Source: an uncultured Pelagibacteraceae bacterium (GTDB taxonomy: Bacteria > Pseudomonadota > Alphaproteobacteria > Pelagibacterales > Pelagibacteraceae). Taken from it: a stretch of DNA of 36,379 bases. Position numbers and translations under genes: made by a program. The stretch spans positions 1-36,379 of the forward strand of contig CABZUW010000012.1 of assembly GCA_902529105.1 (NCBI GenBank), read 5' to 3'. Below are positions 16,918 through 26,272 of this stretch, in pieces (positions within the stretch are counted from its first letter, which is position 1; the number at the start of each line of letters is the position of its first letter). The notes beneath the pieces were generated by a model. It searched no databases. It was not told the origin of the DNA and saw nothing but the letters and a program-made list of their open reading frames with translations.

Positions 16918-17802
16918 TTATTTTACAAGAAAATTCACTTTTTTATTTGATAGATTTAAATGAATTTTTTTATGTGAGCCAAAATTATCTCCATCAATTT
17001 GAACAGGCATCAAATCATTTCCATCAATTGTAATGTTTTGTGTATAAGTAGTAATAACATTTTTATTTTTACTTAAATCACCATTAAGAATTATTAAAAA
17101 TATTGAATATAATAAACTAATCCTAGTCAAATCTTTAAATATATAGGTGACTAATTTATCTTCAAAAATATTTGTTTTATTTATTTTATGATGTCCAGCG
17201 TAATATTTGGTATTTGAAGATAATATCCAGTCTGCTTGATAAAATTGATCATCAAAAGTGACATTTAATTTTTTATTATTCATAAACAAGAAATATTGAA
17301 AACCTTTGATACCAAATATAATTTTACCTAGAAACTTTTTAATTTTTGAATTAATTGAATGAACAATTTTTGCATCCCATCCTATACCAGCCATTAAAAA
17401 GAAATAATTCTCGTTAATTTTTACAAGATTAGAGGATTTATAATTATTAGAAACCAATATATTGACTATATCATCAACTTTTTTATTCATTGATAATTCA
17501 GCTTGAAGCAAATTAGCAGTACCAGCAGGAATATAACCTATGGCAAAATCGTCTTTAAAATTAAAATTATTTTTAATTAATTCATTAATTGCAAAAGAAA
17601 CTGAACCATCACCACCAGCTACTATTAGTCGATCATAATTTTTTTGATTAAAATTTTTGAAAATTTTCTTAGCTTGATTTATTGTTTTAGTCTCAAAGTA
17701 GTCTACAGAAATATTCTCTTTTAACTTAGATAAAATCCTATTTATGAATTTAGATTTTCTTCCAGAGGAAGAATTCAAATTATAAATCAAACAACATAAC
17801 AT
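16918..17802 (-). CDS. Diacylglycerol kinase-like lipid kinase (YegS/DagK/LCB5 family)
   Basis: A soluble, membrane-associated kinase of 294 residues. The ATP-binding GGDGS is at 63-67 inside VAGGDGSVSFAINEL, and the second family motif is PAGTANLLQAEL at about 92-103. Members phosphorylate diacylglycerol or related lipids. It sits beside plcP-agt, where PlcP releases diacylglycerol from phospholipids and Agt consumes it. A kinase here could return diacylglycerol to phosphatidic acid, but that is inference from context. It is divergent from plcP across a 98-bp gap holding a Pho box, and it converges on the chimeric ORF with no gap: the two stop codons are adjacent. Confidence 0.88.
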   Translation of the reverse strand: MLCCLIYNLNSSSGRKSKFINRILSKLKENISVDYFETKTINQAKKIFKNFNQKNYDRLIVAGGDGSVSFAINELIKNNFNFKDDFAIGYIPAGTANLLQAELSMNKKVDDIVNILVSNNYKSSNLVKINENYFFLMAGIGWDAKIVHSINSKIKKFLGKIIFGIKGFQYFLFMNNKKLNVTFDDQFYQADWILSSNTKYYAGHHKINKTNIFEDKLVTYIFKDLTRISLLYSIFLIILNGDLSKNKNVITTYTQNITIDGNDLMPVQIDGDNFGSHKKIHLNLSNKKVNFLVK

Positions 17803-17821
17803 AATTAATCCTTAAAAAATT

Positions 17822-17843
17822 TTTAACAAATTTGTAACATCTA
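17822..17843 (+). promoter_or_regulatory. Pho box between the lipid-kinase gene and plcP
   Basis: Two tandem 11-nt units, TTTAACAAATT and TGTAACATCTA, form a clean PhoB-type direct repeat. Orientation and position favour control of plcP-agt to the right. The divergent lipid-kinase start is only 20 bp away and could also be affected. Confidence 0.75.
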
Positions 17844-17900
17844 AATGAAATAAGAAATACATGATTCGTGTTACAGTTGTATTAAAATATAGGTTTTTAA

Positions 17901-18713
17901 ATGGCTAATTTACTTAAATATAAAAGTATATTTATTTCTGATGTTCATTTAGGTACCAAGGGTTGTCAGGCAAAAAAACTTTTAGAGTTTTTTAAAAACT
18001 CAAGATCCGAAAATCTTTATCTTGTAGGGGACATTATAGATATCTGGGAAATGCAAAAAAGCTTTTTTTGGCCTCAAGAACATAATGATGTAATCCAAAA
18101 AATTTTAAGAAAAGCTAGGCATGGTACTAAAGTTTTCTACATTATGGGTAATCATGACGAAATGTTAAGAAAATTTATTCCAATGCATTTTGGTGACATC
18201 CATATGGTTAATAGAGTTATTCATGAAACAAATGCAGGAAAAAAATATGTTGTTGTTCATGGTGATGCTTGGGATGGTGTTATGAAACATGCTAAATGGT
18301 TATCTAAACTTGGATCAATAGCCTATAATTTACTATTAAAATTAAATGTAATAATTAATTTTTTTAGAAGATTGAGAGGAAAAGAATATTGGTCTCTTGC
18401 AAAATTTTTAAAGTATAAAGTCAAAAATGCAGTTAAATATATTGGTGAATATGAAAAAACACTTTCAGATTATGCAAAAAGAAAAAAATTTGATGGAATT
18501 ATTTGTGGCCACATCCATCATGCTGAGGATAGAGATTTTAATGGGGTCAATTATTTAAATTGTGGAGACTGGGTTGAGTCCTGCACTGCATTAGCCGAAA
18601 ATTATGATGGTAGTTTTGAAATATTATATTGGGACAAAATAAGAGAACAATATTTAGACGATAAAGAAAAAATTGAACCAATTAAAACTGAAGAATTAAA
18701 AAAAGCTTCATAA
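17901..18713 (+). CDS. plcP: PlcP-type metallophosphoesterase (phospholipase C of lipid remodelling)
   Basis: PlcP is a calcineurin-like phosphoesterase that removes the head group of membrane phospholipids to give diacylglycerol during phosphate starvation. All metal-binding motifs are visible: D14-x-H16 (SDVHLG), GDIID (43-47), GNHDE (83-87), HGD (120-122) and GHIH (203-206). The fold is shared with LpxH (UDP-2,3-diacylglucosamine hydrolase), which is the usual automatic annotation. PlcP is preferred here because the gene is followed 3 nt later by an SqdX/Agt-type glycosyltransferase, is preceded by a Pho box, and lies in the pst-pho region. This is the arrangement known for marine bacteria that swap phospholipids for glycolipids. 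At 270 residues it fits either family. Confidence 0.88.
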   Translation: MANLLKYKSIFISDVHLGTKGCQAKKLLEFFKNSRSENLYLVGDIIDIWEMQKSFFWPQEHNDVIQKILRKARHGTKVFYIMGNHDEMLRKFIPMHFGDIHMVNRVIHETNAGKKYVVVHGDAWDGVMKHAKWLSKLGSIAYNLLLKLNVIINFFRRLRGKEYWSLAKFLKYKVKNAVKYIGEYEKTLSDYAKRKKFDGIICGHIHHAEDRDFNGVNYLNCGDWVESCTALAENYDGSFEILYWDKIREQYLDDKEKIEPIKTEELKKAS

Positions 18714-18716
18714 ATA

Positions 18717-19724
18717 ATGAAAATTTTAATTGCTACAGATGCATATTTTCCCCAAGTAAATGGTGTTGTAAGAACCTTACATGAAACAGGCAATATATTA
18801 AAAGAACAAGGTCATAGAATAGAATATATTACACCTGACTTATTTTTTACTTTTCCGATGCCGAAATATAATGAAATTAGGTTGTCTATAAATGTATGGC
18901 CCAGAGTTGGTAGTTTAATAAAGAAAATCAATCCAGATGCAATTCATATCGCTACCGAAGGCCCGATAGGCACTATGGCAAGAAGATATTGTTTAAAAAA
19001 TAATCTAAAGTTTACTACGAGTTTCCATACAAGATTTGATAAATATCTAAAACTTTACTTTCCTATTATACCAGCAAAATGGGCTGAAAAATTCTTAGCA
19101 AATTTTCATAATAAGGCTGAGAGAATTTTAGTAACTACAGAGTCTATGAGAAAAGAATTAATCGATATAGGTATAGATGACAATAAAATGATTACTTGGA
19201 CTAGAGGAGGAAATCATGGAGCTTTTAAGAACCCTAAAAAAATTGATTTACCTCATAAAAGACCTATTTGGATTTATGTTGGAAGAGTTGCAGTTGAAAA
19301 AAACATAAGAGCTTTCTTAGAATGTGATTTAGAAGGTACAAAGATAATTATAGGAAAAGGACCTGATTTAAAAAAATTGAAAAAAGAATTCCCTAAAGAT
19401 ATTTTTTTAGGAGAAAAAACAAATGGTGAATTAGCATCACATTTTGCATCCTCTGATGTTTTTGTTTTCCCAAGTAAAACAGATACATTTGGAATTGTAG
19501 TTACAGAAGCTTTAAATTGTGGAACACCTGTTGCTGCGTATCCTGTTCCAGGTCCTAAAGATATATTTGAAGGATCCAAAATAAATTGTTTAGATGATGA
19601 TCTTAAAGTATCAGCACATAAAGCTTTGAAAGTTAATAGAAATGATTGTCTTGAATTTGCAAAAAAATTCACTTGGGAAGAAACAGCAAAAATATTTTTT
19701 AACAATATTTCACCAAATCATTAG
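18717..19724 (+). CDS. agt: Glycosyltransferase for diacylglycerol glycolipids (Agt/SqdX-like, GT4)
   Basis: A two-domain GT-B glycosyltransferase of 335 residues. The N-terminal domain has TDAYFPQVNGVVRTLHE and FTTSFHTRFDKYL. The C-terminal nucleotide-sugar domain has YVGRVAVEKN, IIGKGPD, LGEKTNGELASHFASSDVFV and SKTDTFGIVVTEALNCGTPV, with D-x7-E in place of the usual E-x7-E, as in SqdX-like enzymes. It is predicted to add a sugar (glucose or glucuronate) to the diacylglycerol released by PlcP, giving a phosphorus-free membrane lipid. Coupling to plcP (3 nt) and the shared Pho box support the role; the exact sugar cannot be read from the sequence. Confidence 0.87.
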   Translation: MKILIATDAYFPQVNGVVRTLHETGNILKEQGHRIEYITPDLFFTFPMPKYNEIRLSINVWPRVGSLIKKINPDAIHIATEGPIGTMARRYCLKNNLKFTTSFHTRFDKYLKLYFPIIPAKWAEKFLANFHNKAERILVTTESMRKELIDIGIDDNKMITWTRGGNHGAFKNPKKIDLPHKRPIWIYVGRVAVEKNIRAFLECDLEGTKIIIGKGPDLKKLKKEFPKDIFLGEKTNGELASHFASSDVFVFPSKTDTFGIVVTEALNCGTPVAAYPVPGPKDIFEGSKINCLDDDLKVSAHKALKVNRNDCLEFAKKFTWEETAKIFFNNISPNH

Positions 19725-19789
19725 TTAATTTTTCCTTAATTTATTTGCATTAAAAAGTGTAATGATGCAAAATTAAGCCATCTAAATTT

Positions 19790-20932
19790 ATGGAATATTT
19801 CGTCATTCTACTTATAGTTGTGATAGTTTATCTTCTCTATTTACTTAATCAAAAAAAAAATAAATCAATAAATACCGCTACAATAGTTAATAAAAGAGAA
19901 GAAAAAACAAAAAGAGTAATTATTGATGAGCTTGAAGATCAATTTTTTGCATTAAATAAATTTAACATAATTAAATATGCCAATCCAAGTGCATTAAAAA
20001 GATTTGGAAGTAATTTAATTGATAAAAACATATCTTCTATAATTCGAAAACCAGAATTAATAGAAAATATTGAAAAAGCTATCGTAGAAAATAAAACAAA
20101 AAATATCGATGTTGAAATAGACCTCCCATCATATCAATTCTATAAAATTTATATTATTCCTGGCCCAACTCATTTGTTTACTGAACCAGACTCTGTTGTG
20201 TTATTTTTAAAAGATTTTACTGAAATTACAAAAGCACAAAAATTTAAAACTGATTTTGTAGCAAATGTAAGCCATGAATTAAGAACACCTTTAATGGCAA
20301 TCAAAGGATCACTAGAAACAATTGAGGGCCCAGCGTCTGATGATGAAAAGGCTAAAAAAAAATTTATGAAAATTTTATCTGAACAATCAACAAGGATGGA
20401 AAGTTTAATTAATGATCTATTAATTCTTACACGGATTGAACTTGATGAACATATAAGACCTACTTCAATAGTAAATATTAATGAACTCTTTGAAACTATT
20501 ATTAGTAATTTTGAAATTGTTTTAAAAAAGAAAAATATAACTGTTAAAAATCAATTAACAAATACATCAATTGTTATAGGTGATGAAAAAAGATTAAATA
20601 CAGTTTTTTCTAATCTTTTGGATAATTCAATAAAATATTCTCCAGAAAATAAAAATATATATATTTCTAAAAATGAAAATAGTAACAAACTATTAGAAAA
20701 GAATATAATGATTAGTATTAAAGATGAAGGTTATGGCATTCCACATGAACACATTTCGCGTGTTACAGAAAGATTTTACAGGGTTGACACAGAACAAAGT
20801 AATAAAGTTGGTGGAACTGGTTTAGGATTAGCTATTGTTAAACACATAATTACTCAACACAGAGGTGATTTTGAGATTCTTTCAGAGGTTGGTAAAGGTA
20901 CTGAAATTAAAATATATTTGCCTTCGAAATAA
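19790..20932 (+). CDS. phoR: Phosphate-regulon sensor histidine kinase
   Basis: PhoR senses phosphate status through PstSCAB-PhoU and phosphorylates PhoB. The order is one membrane helix (about 4-19), a charged linker, a PAS-like region (about 45-140), then HisKA with VSHELRTPL and phospho-acceptor H162. The ATPase domain has N-box NLLDNSIKYS, G1 DEGYGIP, F-box ERFYRVD and G2 GGTGLGLAIVKHII. At 380 residues it is compact but complete. It is separated from its partner phoB by the pst genes. Upstream there is no clear tandem Pho box, only an inverted TTTGCAT/ATGCAAA (19744-19750 and 19765-19771). A copy of its N-terminal 85 residues, fused to a ManC end, lies at 16483. Confidence 0.93.
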   Translation: MEYFVILLIVVIVYLLYLLNQKKNKSINTATIVNKREEKTKRVIIDELEDQFFALNKFNIIKYANPSALKRFGSNLIDKNISSIIRKPELIENIEKAIVENKTKNIDVEIDLPSYQFYKIYIIPGPTHLFTEPDSVVLFLKDFTEITKAQKFKTDFVANVSHELRTPLMAIKGSLETIEGPASDDEKAKKKFMKILSEQSTRMESLINDLLILTRIELDEHIRPTSIVNINELFETIISNFEIVLKKKNITVKNQLTNTSIVIGDEKRLNTVFSNLLDNSIKYSPENKNIYISKNENSNKLLEKNIMISIKDEGYGIPHEHISRVTERFYRVDTEQSNKVGGTGLGLAIVKHIITQHRGDFEILSEVGKGTEIKIYLPSK

Positions 20933-21027
20933 CAATTTAAAAAAAACTTCATTTTACAACCCTTATTTGAGAAAACTTTAACATTTCTTTGATTGATTCG
21001 TGTATAGATTTTATTTAAGTTTTTATA

Positions 21028-21636
21028 ATGTTTAAAATACTCAAAAATATTTTAATATTTTTTTATTTAATCTTGTTTTTCACAACTAGTGTATATTCAA
21101 AAGACCTTTCTACTCTTTTACGTACTCAGCAATTAACAGTTTTTGACATAGGTATTTTTAGATTAGAAGAGGACTTAAAGAGTTCTTATCCTGCTGTAAA
21201 GAAACATAAAGATGTGCCTTATGAAGATATATATATGGATGTTGTCAGTTCCTATTGGAGAAATACAGTAGATTTAATTGTTTCAATCCCAGTAAATGAA
21301 AATTTAAAAAAAGAGAATTATATGTCAGACTCATTTAGATGTAGAAATATATTTAATTCAGTAAGAGATCATTTGTTGAGAAACGAAAATTTAAGTAATT
21401 ATAGGTTTACTATGGCAACTAGTTATTTAACATCTGTTTTTTCTACTCCAAGCACATGGCCAAGATGGCGATACGATCAAAGCGTCTTAGAAGAATTAGT
21501 TAATTTAGTGAAACTTGAAATTATTTTGAGACCTACAACTGAGCTTGCTTTTAAAGATAAAGTTAACCCTGTTTCTTGTAAAGGTGGTTTAGAAACAGAA
21601 AATGATGAGATTATAATCTCAATGAATTACAACTAA
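21028..21636 (+). CDS. Secreted protein of unknown function between phoR and pstS
   Basis: I do not recognise this family. The 202-residue product starts with a hydrophobic signal peptide (ILIFFYLILFFTTSVYS, cleavage probable before KDL), so it should be periplasmic or outer-membrane facing. Two cysteines (in FRCRNIF and VSCKGG) could form a disulfide. The body is mixed helix and strand with Trp/Arg-rich stretches (SSYWRN, TWPRWRYDQS) and no repeat or catalytic motif that I can name. A TTTAACATTTC (20977-20987) resembles one Pho-box unit, but the next 11 bases match poorly. Its place between phoR and pstS suggests a role in phosphate acquisition or its sensing, purely by context. Confidence 0.75.
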   Translation: MFKILKNILIFFYLILFFTTSVYSKDLSTLLRTQQLTVFDIGIFRLEEDLKSSYPAVKKHKDVPYEDIYMDVVSSYWRNTVDLIVSIPVNENLKKENYMSDSFRCRNIFNSVRDHLLRNENLSNYRFTMATSYLTSVFSTPSTWPRWRYDQSVLEELVNLVKLEIILRPTTELAFKDKVNPVSCKGGLETENDEIIISMNYN

Positions 21637-21647
21637 AAAGTTATCTT

Positions 21648-21680
21648 TTTAACAAAAGTGTAACAATTCTGTAATATTAA
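21648..21680 (+). promoter_or_regulatory. Triple Pho box of pstS
   Basis: Three head-to-tail 11-nt units occur: TTTAACAAAAG (21648), TGTAACAATTC (21659) and TGTAATATTAA (21670). They lie 66 nt before the pstS ATG. This is the strongest PhoB-type site in the window and defines the unit used to judge the others. Confidence 0.82.
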
Positions 21681-21745
21681 AGATTCAATTAATTTGTACG
21701 AGTCACTCACCTTAATATTAATTAATAACGAAAGGATTAAAGATA

Positions 21746-22777
21746 ATGAAAAAACTAACTATAGTGATCGCTTCTTTAGTTGCTTTATCAATAGCAACTG
21801 TTGCTCAAGCAAGAGATCAAATTAAGATAGTTGGTTCCTCTACGGTATTCCCTTACGCAACAGTTGTTGCTGAAAGATTTGGTGGTTCAGGATTTAAAAC
21901 TCCTGTGATCGAGTCTACTGGTACTGGTGGTGGAGCTAAACTATTCTGTGCTGGTGTAGGTGAACAACATCCAGATATTACAAACGCATCAAGAGCTATG
22001 AAAGATAAAGAAAAAGCTCTATGTAAGAAAAATGGTGTTAATGATATCGTTGAGATCGTAATTGGTAACGATGGTATTACATTAGCTTACAGCAAAGATG
22101 CAAAACCAGTAAACTTTACTAAAGAACAATTATATTTAGCACTTGCTGCTCATACAGTTGTTGATGGTAAATTAGTTCCAAATATTTATAAAACTTGGGA
22201 CCAAATTGACCCTAGCTTACCAAAACAAAAAATTTCAGTGATGATCCCACCAGGAACATCAGGAACTAGAGATGCTTGGAATTCTTTAGTAATGAAAAAA
22301 GGTATGACTAAAGAAGCTAAAGCTCTTTATAAAGCTGGTTTTGAAGCTGGAAATAAAAAATACAAAAAACCTCAAAAACTTTACAGAGAAGATGGTGCTG
22401 CTATTGAAGTTGGAGAAAACGATAGTTTAATCATCCAAAAATTAACTCAAGATAAAGAAATGTTTGGTTTCTTTGGTTTCAGTTATTTCTTAGCTGCAAA
22501 AGATAAATTGCAAGCAGCAAGTATTGATGGTGGACAACCGTCATTAAAGTCTATTCAAGACTACAGTTATGCTGTTGCTAGACCTTTATTCTTCTACGTG
22601 AAAAAAGCACACGTTGGAGTAATTCCAGGCTTACATGAGTTTGTGAAAGAATTCACAACTAAGAAAGCTATTGGAAAAGGTGGTTACTTAGCAGACATTG
22701 GTTTAGTGCCATTAGACTCTAAGTTGTATAAAACAACTAGAACTAATGCTACGAAGCTAGTTGCTATGGGTGATTAA
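21746..22777 (+). CDS. pstS: Phosphate ABC transporter, periplasmic phosphate-binding protein
   Basis: PstS captures phosphate in the periplasm for PstCAB. The signal peptide is MKKLTIVIASLVALSIATVAQA, cleaved before RDQ. The mature protein has the family's phosphate-cage motifs IVGSSTVFPYATVVAERF, IESTGTGGG and DITNASRAM, and PPGTSGTRDAW further on. A GAAAGGA ribosome site (21730-21736) supports the ATG. At 343 residues it is full length and has the more balanced base use of a highly expressed gene. A triple Pho box lies upstream and a strong terminator downstream, so it is largely a monocistronic peak at the head of pstSCAB-phoU-phoB. Confidence 0.96.
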   Translation: MKKLTIVIASLVALSIATVAQARDQIKIVGSSTVFPYATVVAERFGGSGFKTPVIESTGTGGGAKLFCAGVGEQHPDITNASRAMKDKEKALCKKNGVNDIVEIVIGNDGITLAYSKDAKPVNFTKEQLYLALAAHTVVDGKLVPNIYKTWDQIDPSLPKQKISVMIPPGTSGTRDAWNSLVMKKGMTKEAKALYKAGFEAGNKKYKKPQKLYREDGAAIEVGENDSLIIQKLTQDKEMFGFFGFSYFLAAKDKLQAASIDGGQPSLKSIQDYSYAVARPLFFYVKKAHVGVIPGLHEFVKEFTTKKAIGKGGYLADIGLVPLDSKLYKTTRTNATKLVAMGD

Positions 22778-22801
22778 TTATTCCTCAGTTAACAAATGAT
22801 T

Positions 22802-22833
22802 AAAAAGGGGGTCTTTTTAGACCCCTTTTTTTT
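22802..22833 (+). terminator. Intrinsic terminator/attenuator between pstS and pstC
   Basis: GGGGTCT (22808-22814) pairs with AGACCCC (22819-22825) across TTTT, extended by a G-T and A-T pairs, and runs into eight T residues. It is placed to stop most transcripts after pstS. Confidence 0.9.
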
Positions 22834-22868
22834 AAAAAAAGAGTAAAGTCCTCACTTAAGGAGATTCT

Positions 22869-24254
22869 GTGAACTTAATATTATTTACATTTATTGTTCT
22901 TCTAGGTTTCACAAGTTATTATTTTGGACGCAAAAAAGCATATACAATTCAATCTACAAAAAAAAGATTAACCGCATTACCACAATTTTATGGTTATTAT
23001 CTTGCAATCTGGTGTGCAATACCAGCCTTTATAATTTTTTCATTATGGGCAATTTTTGAGCCCACAATTGTAAAACTATTAATCTTAAGTGATTATTCAA
23101 ATCAAGGTTATCTTGATGATGAATTAAATTTAATATACGAAAAAACAAAAGCATTGTCTCGAGGTCAATTCACTGGAGAAATTACACCTTTTATTGAGGC
23201 TTCAGCTGAAAAATATTTAAGTCTTCGATCAATAGCTCAAAGTTCAAAAGTTGTTATAGTATTATCTGCAATTATTGCCTCTGTTGCTTATGCATATAAA
23301 AGAATTTCATCTAATTCTAGAACAAGAGAACCAGTTGAAAAATTTTTGAACGCAGTTTTATTTACAGCTTCTTTAGCTGCAATATTAACTACTGTTGGAA
23401 TAGTTTTTTCACTTATATTTCAAACCATAGATTTTTTTAAAGTAATTCCATTATTTGATTTTGTCTTTGGAACTCACTGGTATCCAGCAAAAGCTTTTGT
23501 TAGAGATTCTTCTGAGGCTTTAGATCCGACAATGTATTCAGATACTTTTGGAGCAGTCCCTATTTTTGCAGGTACTTTTTTTATTGCATTTATTGCTATG
23601 TGCGTTGCTATCCCAATTGGATTAATGAGTGGAATTTATTTAGCTGAATATGCATCAACTAAAGTTAGACAATATGCAAAACCATTAATTGAAATTTTAG
23701 CTGGTATACCAACAGTTGTTTATGGTTTTTTTGCTGCCCTAACTGTTGGACCATTTTTGAAAGAATTAGGAACTTCAATGGGTCTTGAAGTTTCAGCTGA
23801 AAGTGCTTTAGCAGCAGGAGGGGTAATGGGTATTATGATCATACCATTTATTTCAAGTTTAAGTGACGATGTAATTACAAGTGTGCCTCAAAGTTTAAGA
23901 GATGGAAGTTACGCTATGGGAGCAACTAAATCAGAAACAATTAAGAGAGTTATTTTTCCCGCGGCATTGCCGGGGATAGTTGGATCTATTTTACTTGGTG
24001 TTTCAAGAGCTATTGGAGAAACAATGATAGTTGTTATGGCCTCTGGTTTAGCTGCTAATTTAACTTTAAATCCTTTAGAGTCTACTTCAACGATTACAGC
24101 TCAAATTGTAGTTATTCTAATTGGTGATCAAGCTTTTGGCGACCCAAAAACGCAAGCTGCTTTTGCTTTAGGTATGTCATTATTTTTAGTAACACTTTGT
24201 TTAAATATTGTGGCCTTGAGAGTAGTAAAAAAATATAGAGAAAAATATGAATAA
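22869..24254 (+). CDS. pstC: Phosphate ABC transporter permease PstC
   Basis: Inner-membrane permease of the phosphate importer, 461 residues. The start is a GTG at 22869, chosen because TAAGGAGA lies just upstream and the following residues form the first helix. The first 200 residues hold several helices and a soluble loop. The transport domain follows, with IPIGLMSGIYLAEYAS, EILAGIPTVVYGFFA and the EAA loop DGSYAMGATKSETIKRVIFP. The N-terminal part is longer than in enterobacterial PstC (about 320 residues), as in other alphaproteobacteria. It overlaps pstA by 8 nt. Confidence 0.94.
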   Translation: MNLILFTFIVLLGFTSYYFGRKKAYTIQSTKKRLTALPQFYGYYLAIWCAIPAFIIFSLWAIFEPTIVKLLILSDYSNQGYLDDELNLIYEKTKALSRGQFTGEITPFIEASAEKYLSLRSIAQSSKVVIVLSAIIASVAYAYKRISSNSRTREPVEKFLNAVLFTASLAAILTTVGIVFSLIFQTIDFFKVIPLFDFVFGTHWYPAKAFVRDSSEALDPTMYSDTFGAVPIFAGTFFIAFIAMCVAIPIGLMSGIYLAEYASTKVRQYAKPLIEILAGIPTVVYGFFAALTVGPFLKELGTSMGLEVSAESALAAGGVMGIMIIPFISSLSDDVITSVPQSLRDGSYAMGATKSETIKRVIFPAALPGIVGSILLGVSRAIGETMIVVMASGLAANLTLNPLESTSTITAQIVVILIGDQAFGDPKTQAAFALGMSLFLVTLCLNIVALRVVKKYREKYE

Positions 24255-25515
24255 AAATAAAGAACAATTATTAAATAAAAGATATAAAGCTGAACAGCGA
24301 TTTCGCTTATACGGTCTGAGTGCAATTTTTATGGCACTTTTATTTTTAACAATCTTTATTTTTAAAATTTTTTCAACTGGCTATTCAGCTTTTCAAAAAA
24401 CATGGCTTATTGTTCCAGTAACTTTCGATGCTGAATTAATGATGTTAGACCAAAATCCTTCTAAAGAAGATTTACAGGACGCTGATTATTACGATATAGC
24501 ATTAAAATCAATGGCTGATTTAGATCCAAACGCCAATGAAGATCAAGAAAATGAATTGAAGAGAATGGTGTCTTATTTTTTTGAAAAAGAAATTAAAAAT
24601 GAACTTTTAAATGACCCTAATTTAATAGGAAAAACAAAGGAAGTTTATCTAACTGCTTCAGATGATTTAGACCAAGTCTTTAAAGGAAATTATCCAAGAG
24701 ATTTACCTGAAGACCAAAGAAGAGTAAGCGATTATCAATTAAAAATTTTTGATCAACTTGTTGCAAATGGTAAGGTTGAAAGTAAATTTAATATAAGTTT
24801 TTTTACAAATGCTGACTCAAGAGAAGCTGAGTTAGCTGGAATAGCAAGTTCATTTATGGGCTCAATTTTTTCTATACTTGTTTGTTTAATGATAGCTTTT
24901 CCTGTTGCGGTTCTAGCGGCAATCTATCTTGAAGAATTTGCCCCTAAAAATAGATTTACTGATTTTATTGAAGTAAATATAAACAACTTAGCAGCGGTTC
25001 CATCTATAGTTTTTGGTCTATTAGGATTAGGAGTTTTATTGGCTATATTTCAATTACCAAGGTCTACCCCATTAGTTGGAGGTATCACTTTGTCCTTAAT
25101 GACCTTACCAACAATAATTATAGCTGCTAGAGCATCTTTAAAAGCAGTTCCACCAAGTATAAGAGAGGCAGCACTTGCTATGGGAGCAAGTCGGATGCAA
25201 ACCACAATGCATCATACAGTTCCTCTTTCTATGCCTGGCACGTTATCAGGAACAATAATTGGTTTAGCTCAAGCCTTAGGAGAAACTGCACCCCTAATTT
25301 TAATTGGAATGGTTGCTTTTGTTAACACGATACCTGGATCACCCATGGATCCTGCTGCAAGTTTACCAGTTCAAATTTATATTTGGGCTGAAAGTGCTGA
25401 AAGGGGATTTGTAGAAAAAGTTTCGGCATGTATAATGGTCTTACTTGGCTTTTTAATAATAATGAATTTATTTGCCCAAATAATAAGACATAAGTTTGAG
25501 AAAAAATGGAGTTAA
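24247..25515 (+). CDS. pstA: Phosphate ABC transporter permease PstA
   Basis: Second permease of the phosphate importer, 422 residues. One helix (about 24-45) is followed by a long acidic periplasmic region (about 50-195, including [15 protein letters not shown]) that small PstA proteins lack. The transport domain then has [29 protein letters not shown] and the EAA loop [21 protein letters not shown]. It overlaps pstC by 8 nt. Its stop codon lies one base before the pstB start. Confidence 0.94.
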   Translation: MNKNKEQLLNKRYKAEQRFRLYGLSAIFMALLFLTIFIFKIFSTGYSAFQKTWLIVPVTFDAELMMLDQNPSKEDLQDADYYDIALKSMADLDPNANEDQENELKRMVSYFFEKEIKNELLNDPNLIGKTKEVYLTASDDLDQVFKGNYPRDLPEDQRRVSDYQLKIFDQLVANGKVESKFNISFFTNADSREAELAGIASSFMGSIFSILVCLMIAFPVAVLAAIYLEEFAPKNRFTDFIEVNINNLAAVPSIVFGLLGLGVLLAIFQLPRSTPLVGGITLSLMTLPTIIIAARASLKAVPPSIREAALAMGASRMQTTMHHTVPLSMPGTLSGTIIGLAQALGETAPLILIGMVAFVNTIPGSPMDPAASLPVQIYIWAESAERGFVEKVSACIMVLLGFLIIMNLFAQIIRHKFEKKWS

Positions 25516-25516
25516 A

Positions 25517-26272
25517 ATGATAAAGATTAAAGCAAAAGATGTTGATGTTTTTTATGGAAAAAAACAAGCGCTCTTTAATATAAGTTTAGATATTGAGGAA
25601 AATCAAGTAACGGCATTAATTGGTCCATCTGGTTGTGGTAAATCAACTTTCCTAAGATGTCTTAATAGAATGAATGATGTAATTGATATCTGTAGTGTTA
25701 AAGGAGAAATTTTAATTAATGATTTTAATATCAATGATAAAAGTTGTGATGTCGTAAGACTAAGAGAAAAAATTGGTATGGTTTTTCAAAAACCCAATCC
25801 TTTCCCAAAAACTTTATATGAAAATGTATCTTACGGTCCAACAATTCATGGTATGGCTCAATCAAAACAAGAAATGGATGAAATTGTTGAAACTAGTTTG
25901 AAAAAGGCTGCACTATGGGAAGAGGTAAAAGATAGGTTGCATGAACCTGGAACTGGATTATCTGGAGGACAACAGCAAAGACTTTGTATTGCTAGAGCGA
26001 TTTCTGTAAGACCTGAAGTTATATTAATGGATGAACCTTGTTCAGCATTAGATCCAATAGCAACAGCACAAATTGAAGAATTGATTGATGAGTTAAAAAA
26101 AGAGCACACAATAATAATTGTAACTCATTCTATGGCTCAAGCAGCTCGTGTTTCTCAAAATACAGGTTTTTTTCATTTAGGACAATTGATTGAACATGGA
26201 TCTACTGATAAAATATTTAAGAATCCTGATAATAAAAAAACTCAAGATTATATAACAGGGAGGTTTGGATAA
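25517..26272 (+). CDS. pstB: Phosphate ABC transporter ATP-binding protein
   Basis: ATPase of the Pst importer, 251 residues. The ATG at 25517 with GGAG upstream is preferred to an in-frame TTG at 25496 inside pstA. Walker A is GPSGCGKST, then RCLNRMND, Q-loop [10 protein letters not shown] (the PstB-specific form), signature LSGGQQQR, Walker [14 protein letters not shown] and switch VTHSMAQA. The stop overlaps the phoU start by one base. Confidence 0.96.
   Translation: MIKIKAKDVDVFYGKKQALFNISLDIEENQVTALIGPSGCGKSTFLRCLNRMNDVIDICSVKGEILINDFNINDKSCDVVRLREKIGMVFQKPNPFPKTLYENVSYGPTIHGMAQSKQEMDEIVETSLKKAALWEEVKDRLHEPGTGLSGGQQQRLCIARAISVRPEVILMDEPCSALDPIATAQIEELIDELKKEHTIIIVTHSMAQAARVSQNTGFFHLGQLIEHGSTDKIFKNPDNKKTQDYITGRFG

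Noticed and set aside
20977..20998. Full Pho box upstream of the secreted unknown gene
   Set aside because: The first unit TTTAACATTTC fits, but the second (TTTGATTGATT) does not; kept only as a weak half-site.
25496..25516. TTG start for pstB inside pstA
   Set aside because: The ATG at 25517 has GGAG upstream and begins at the usual position of the family.
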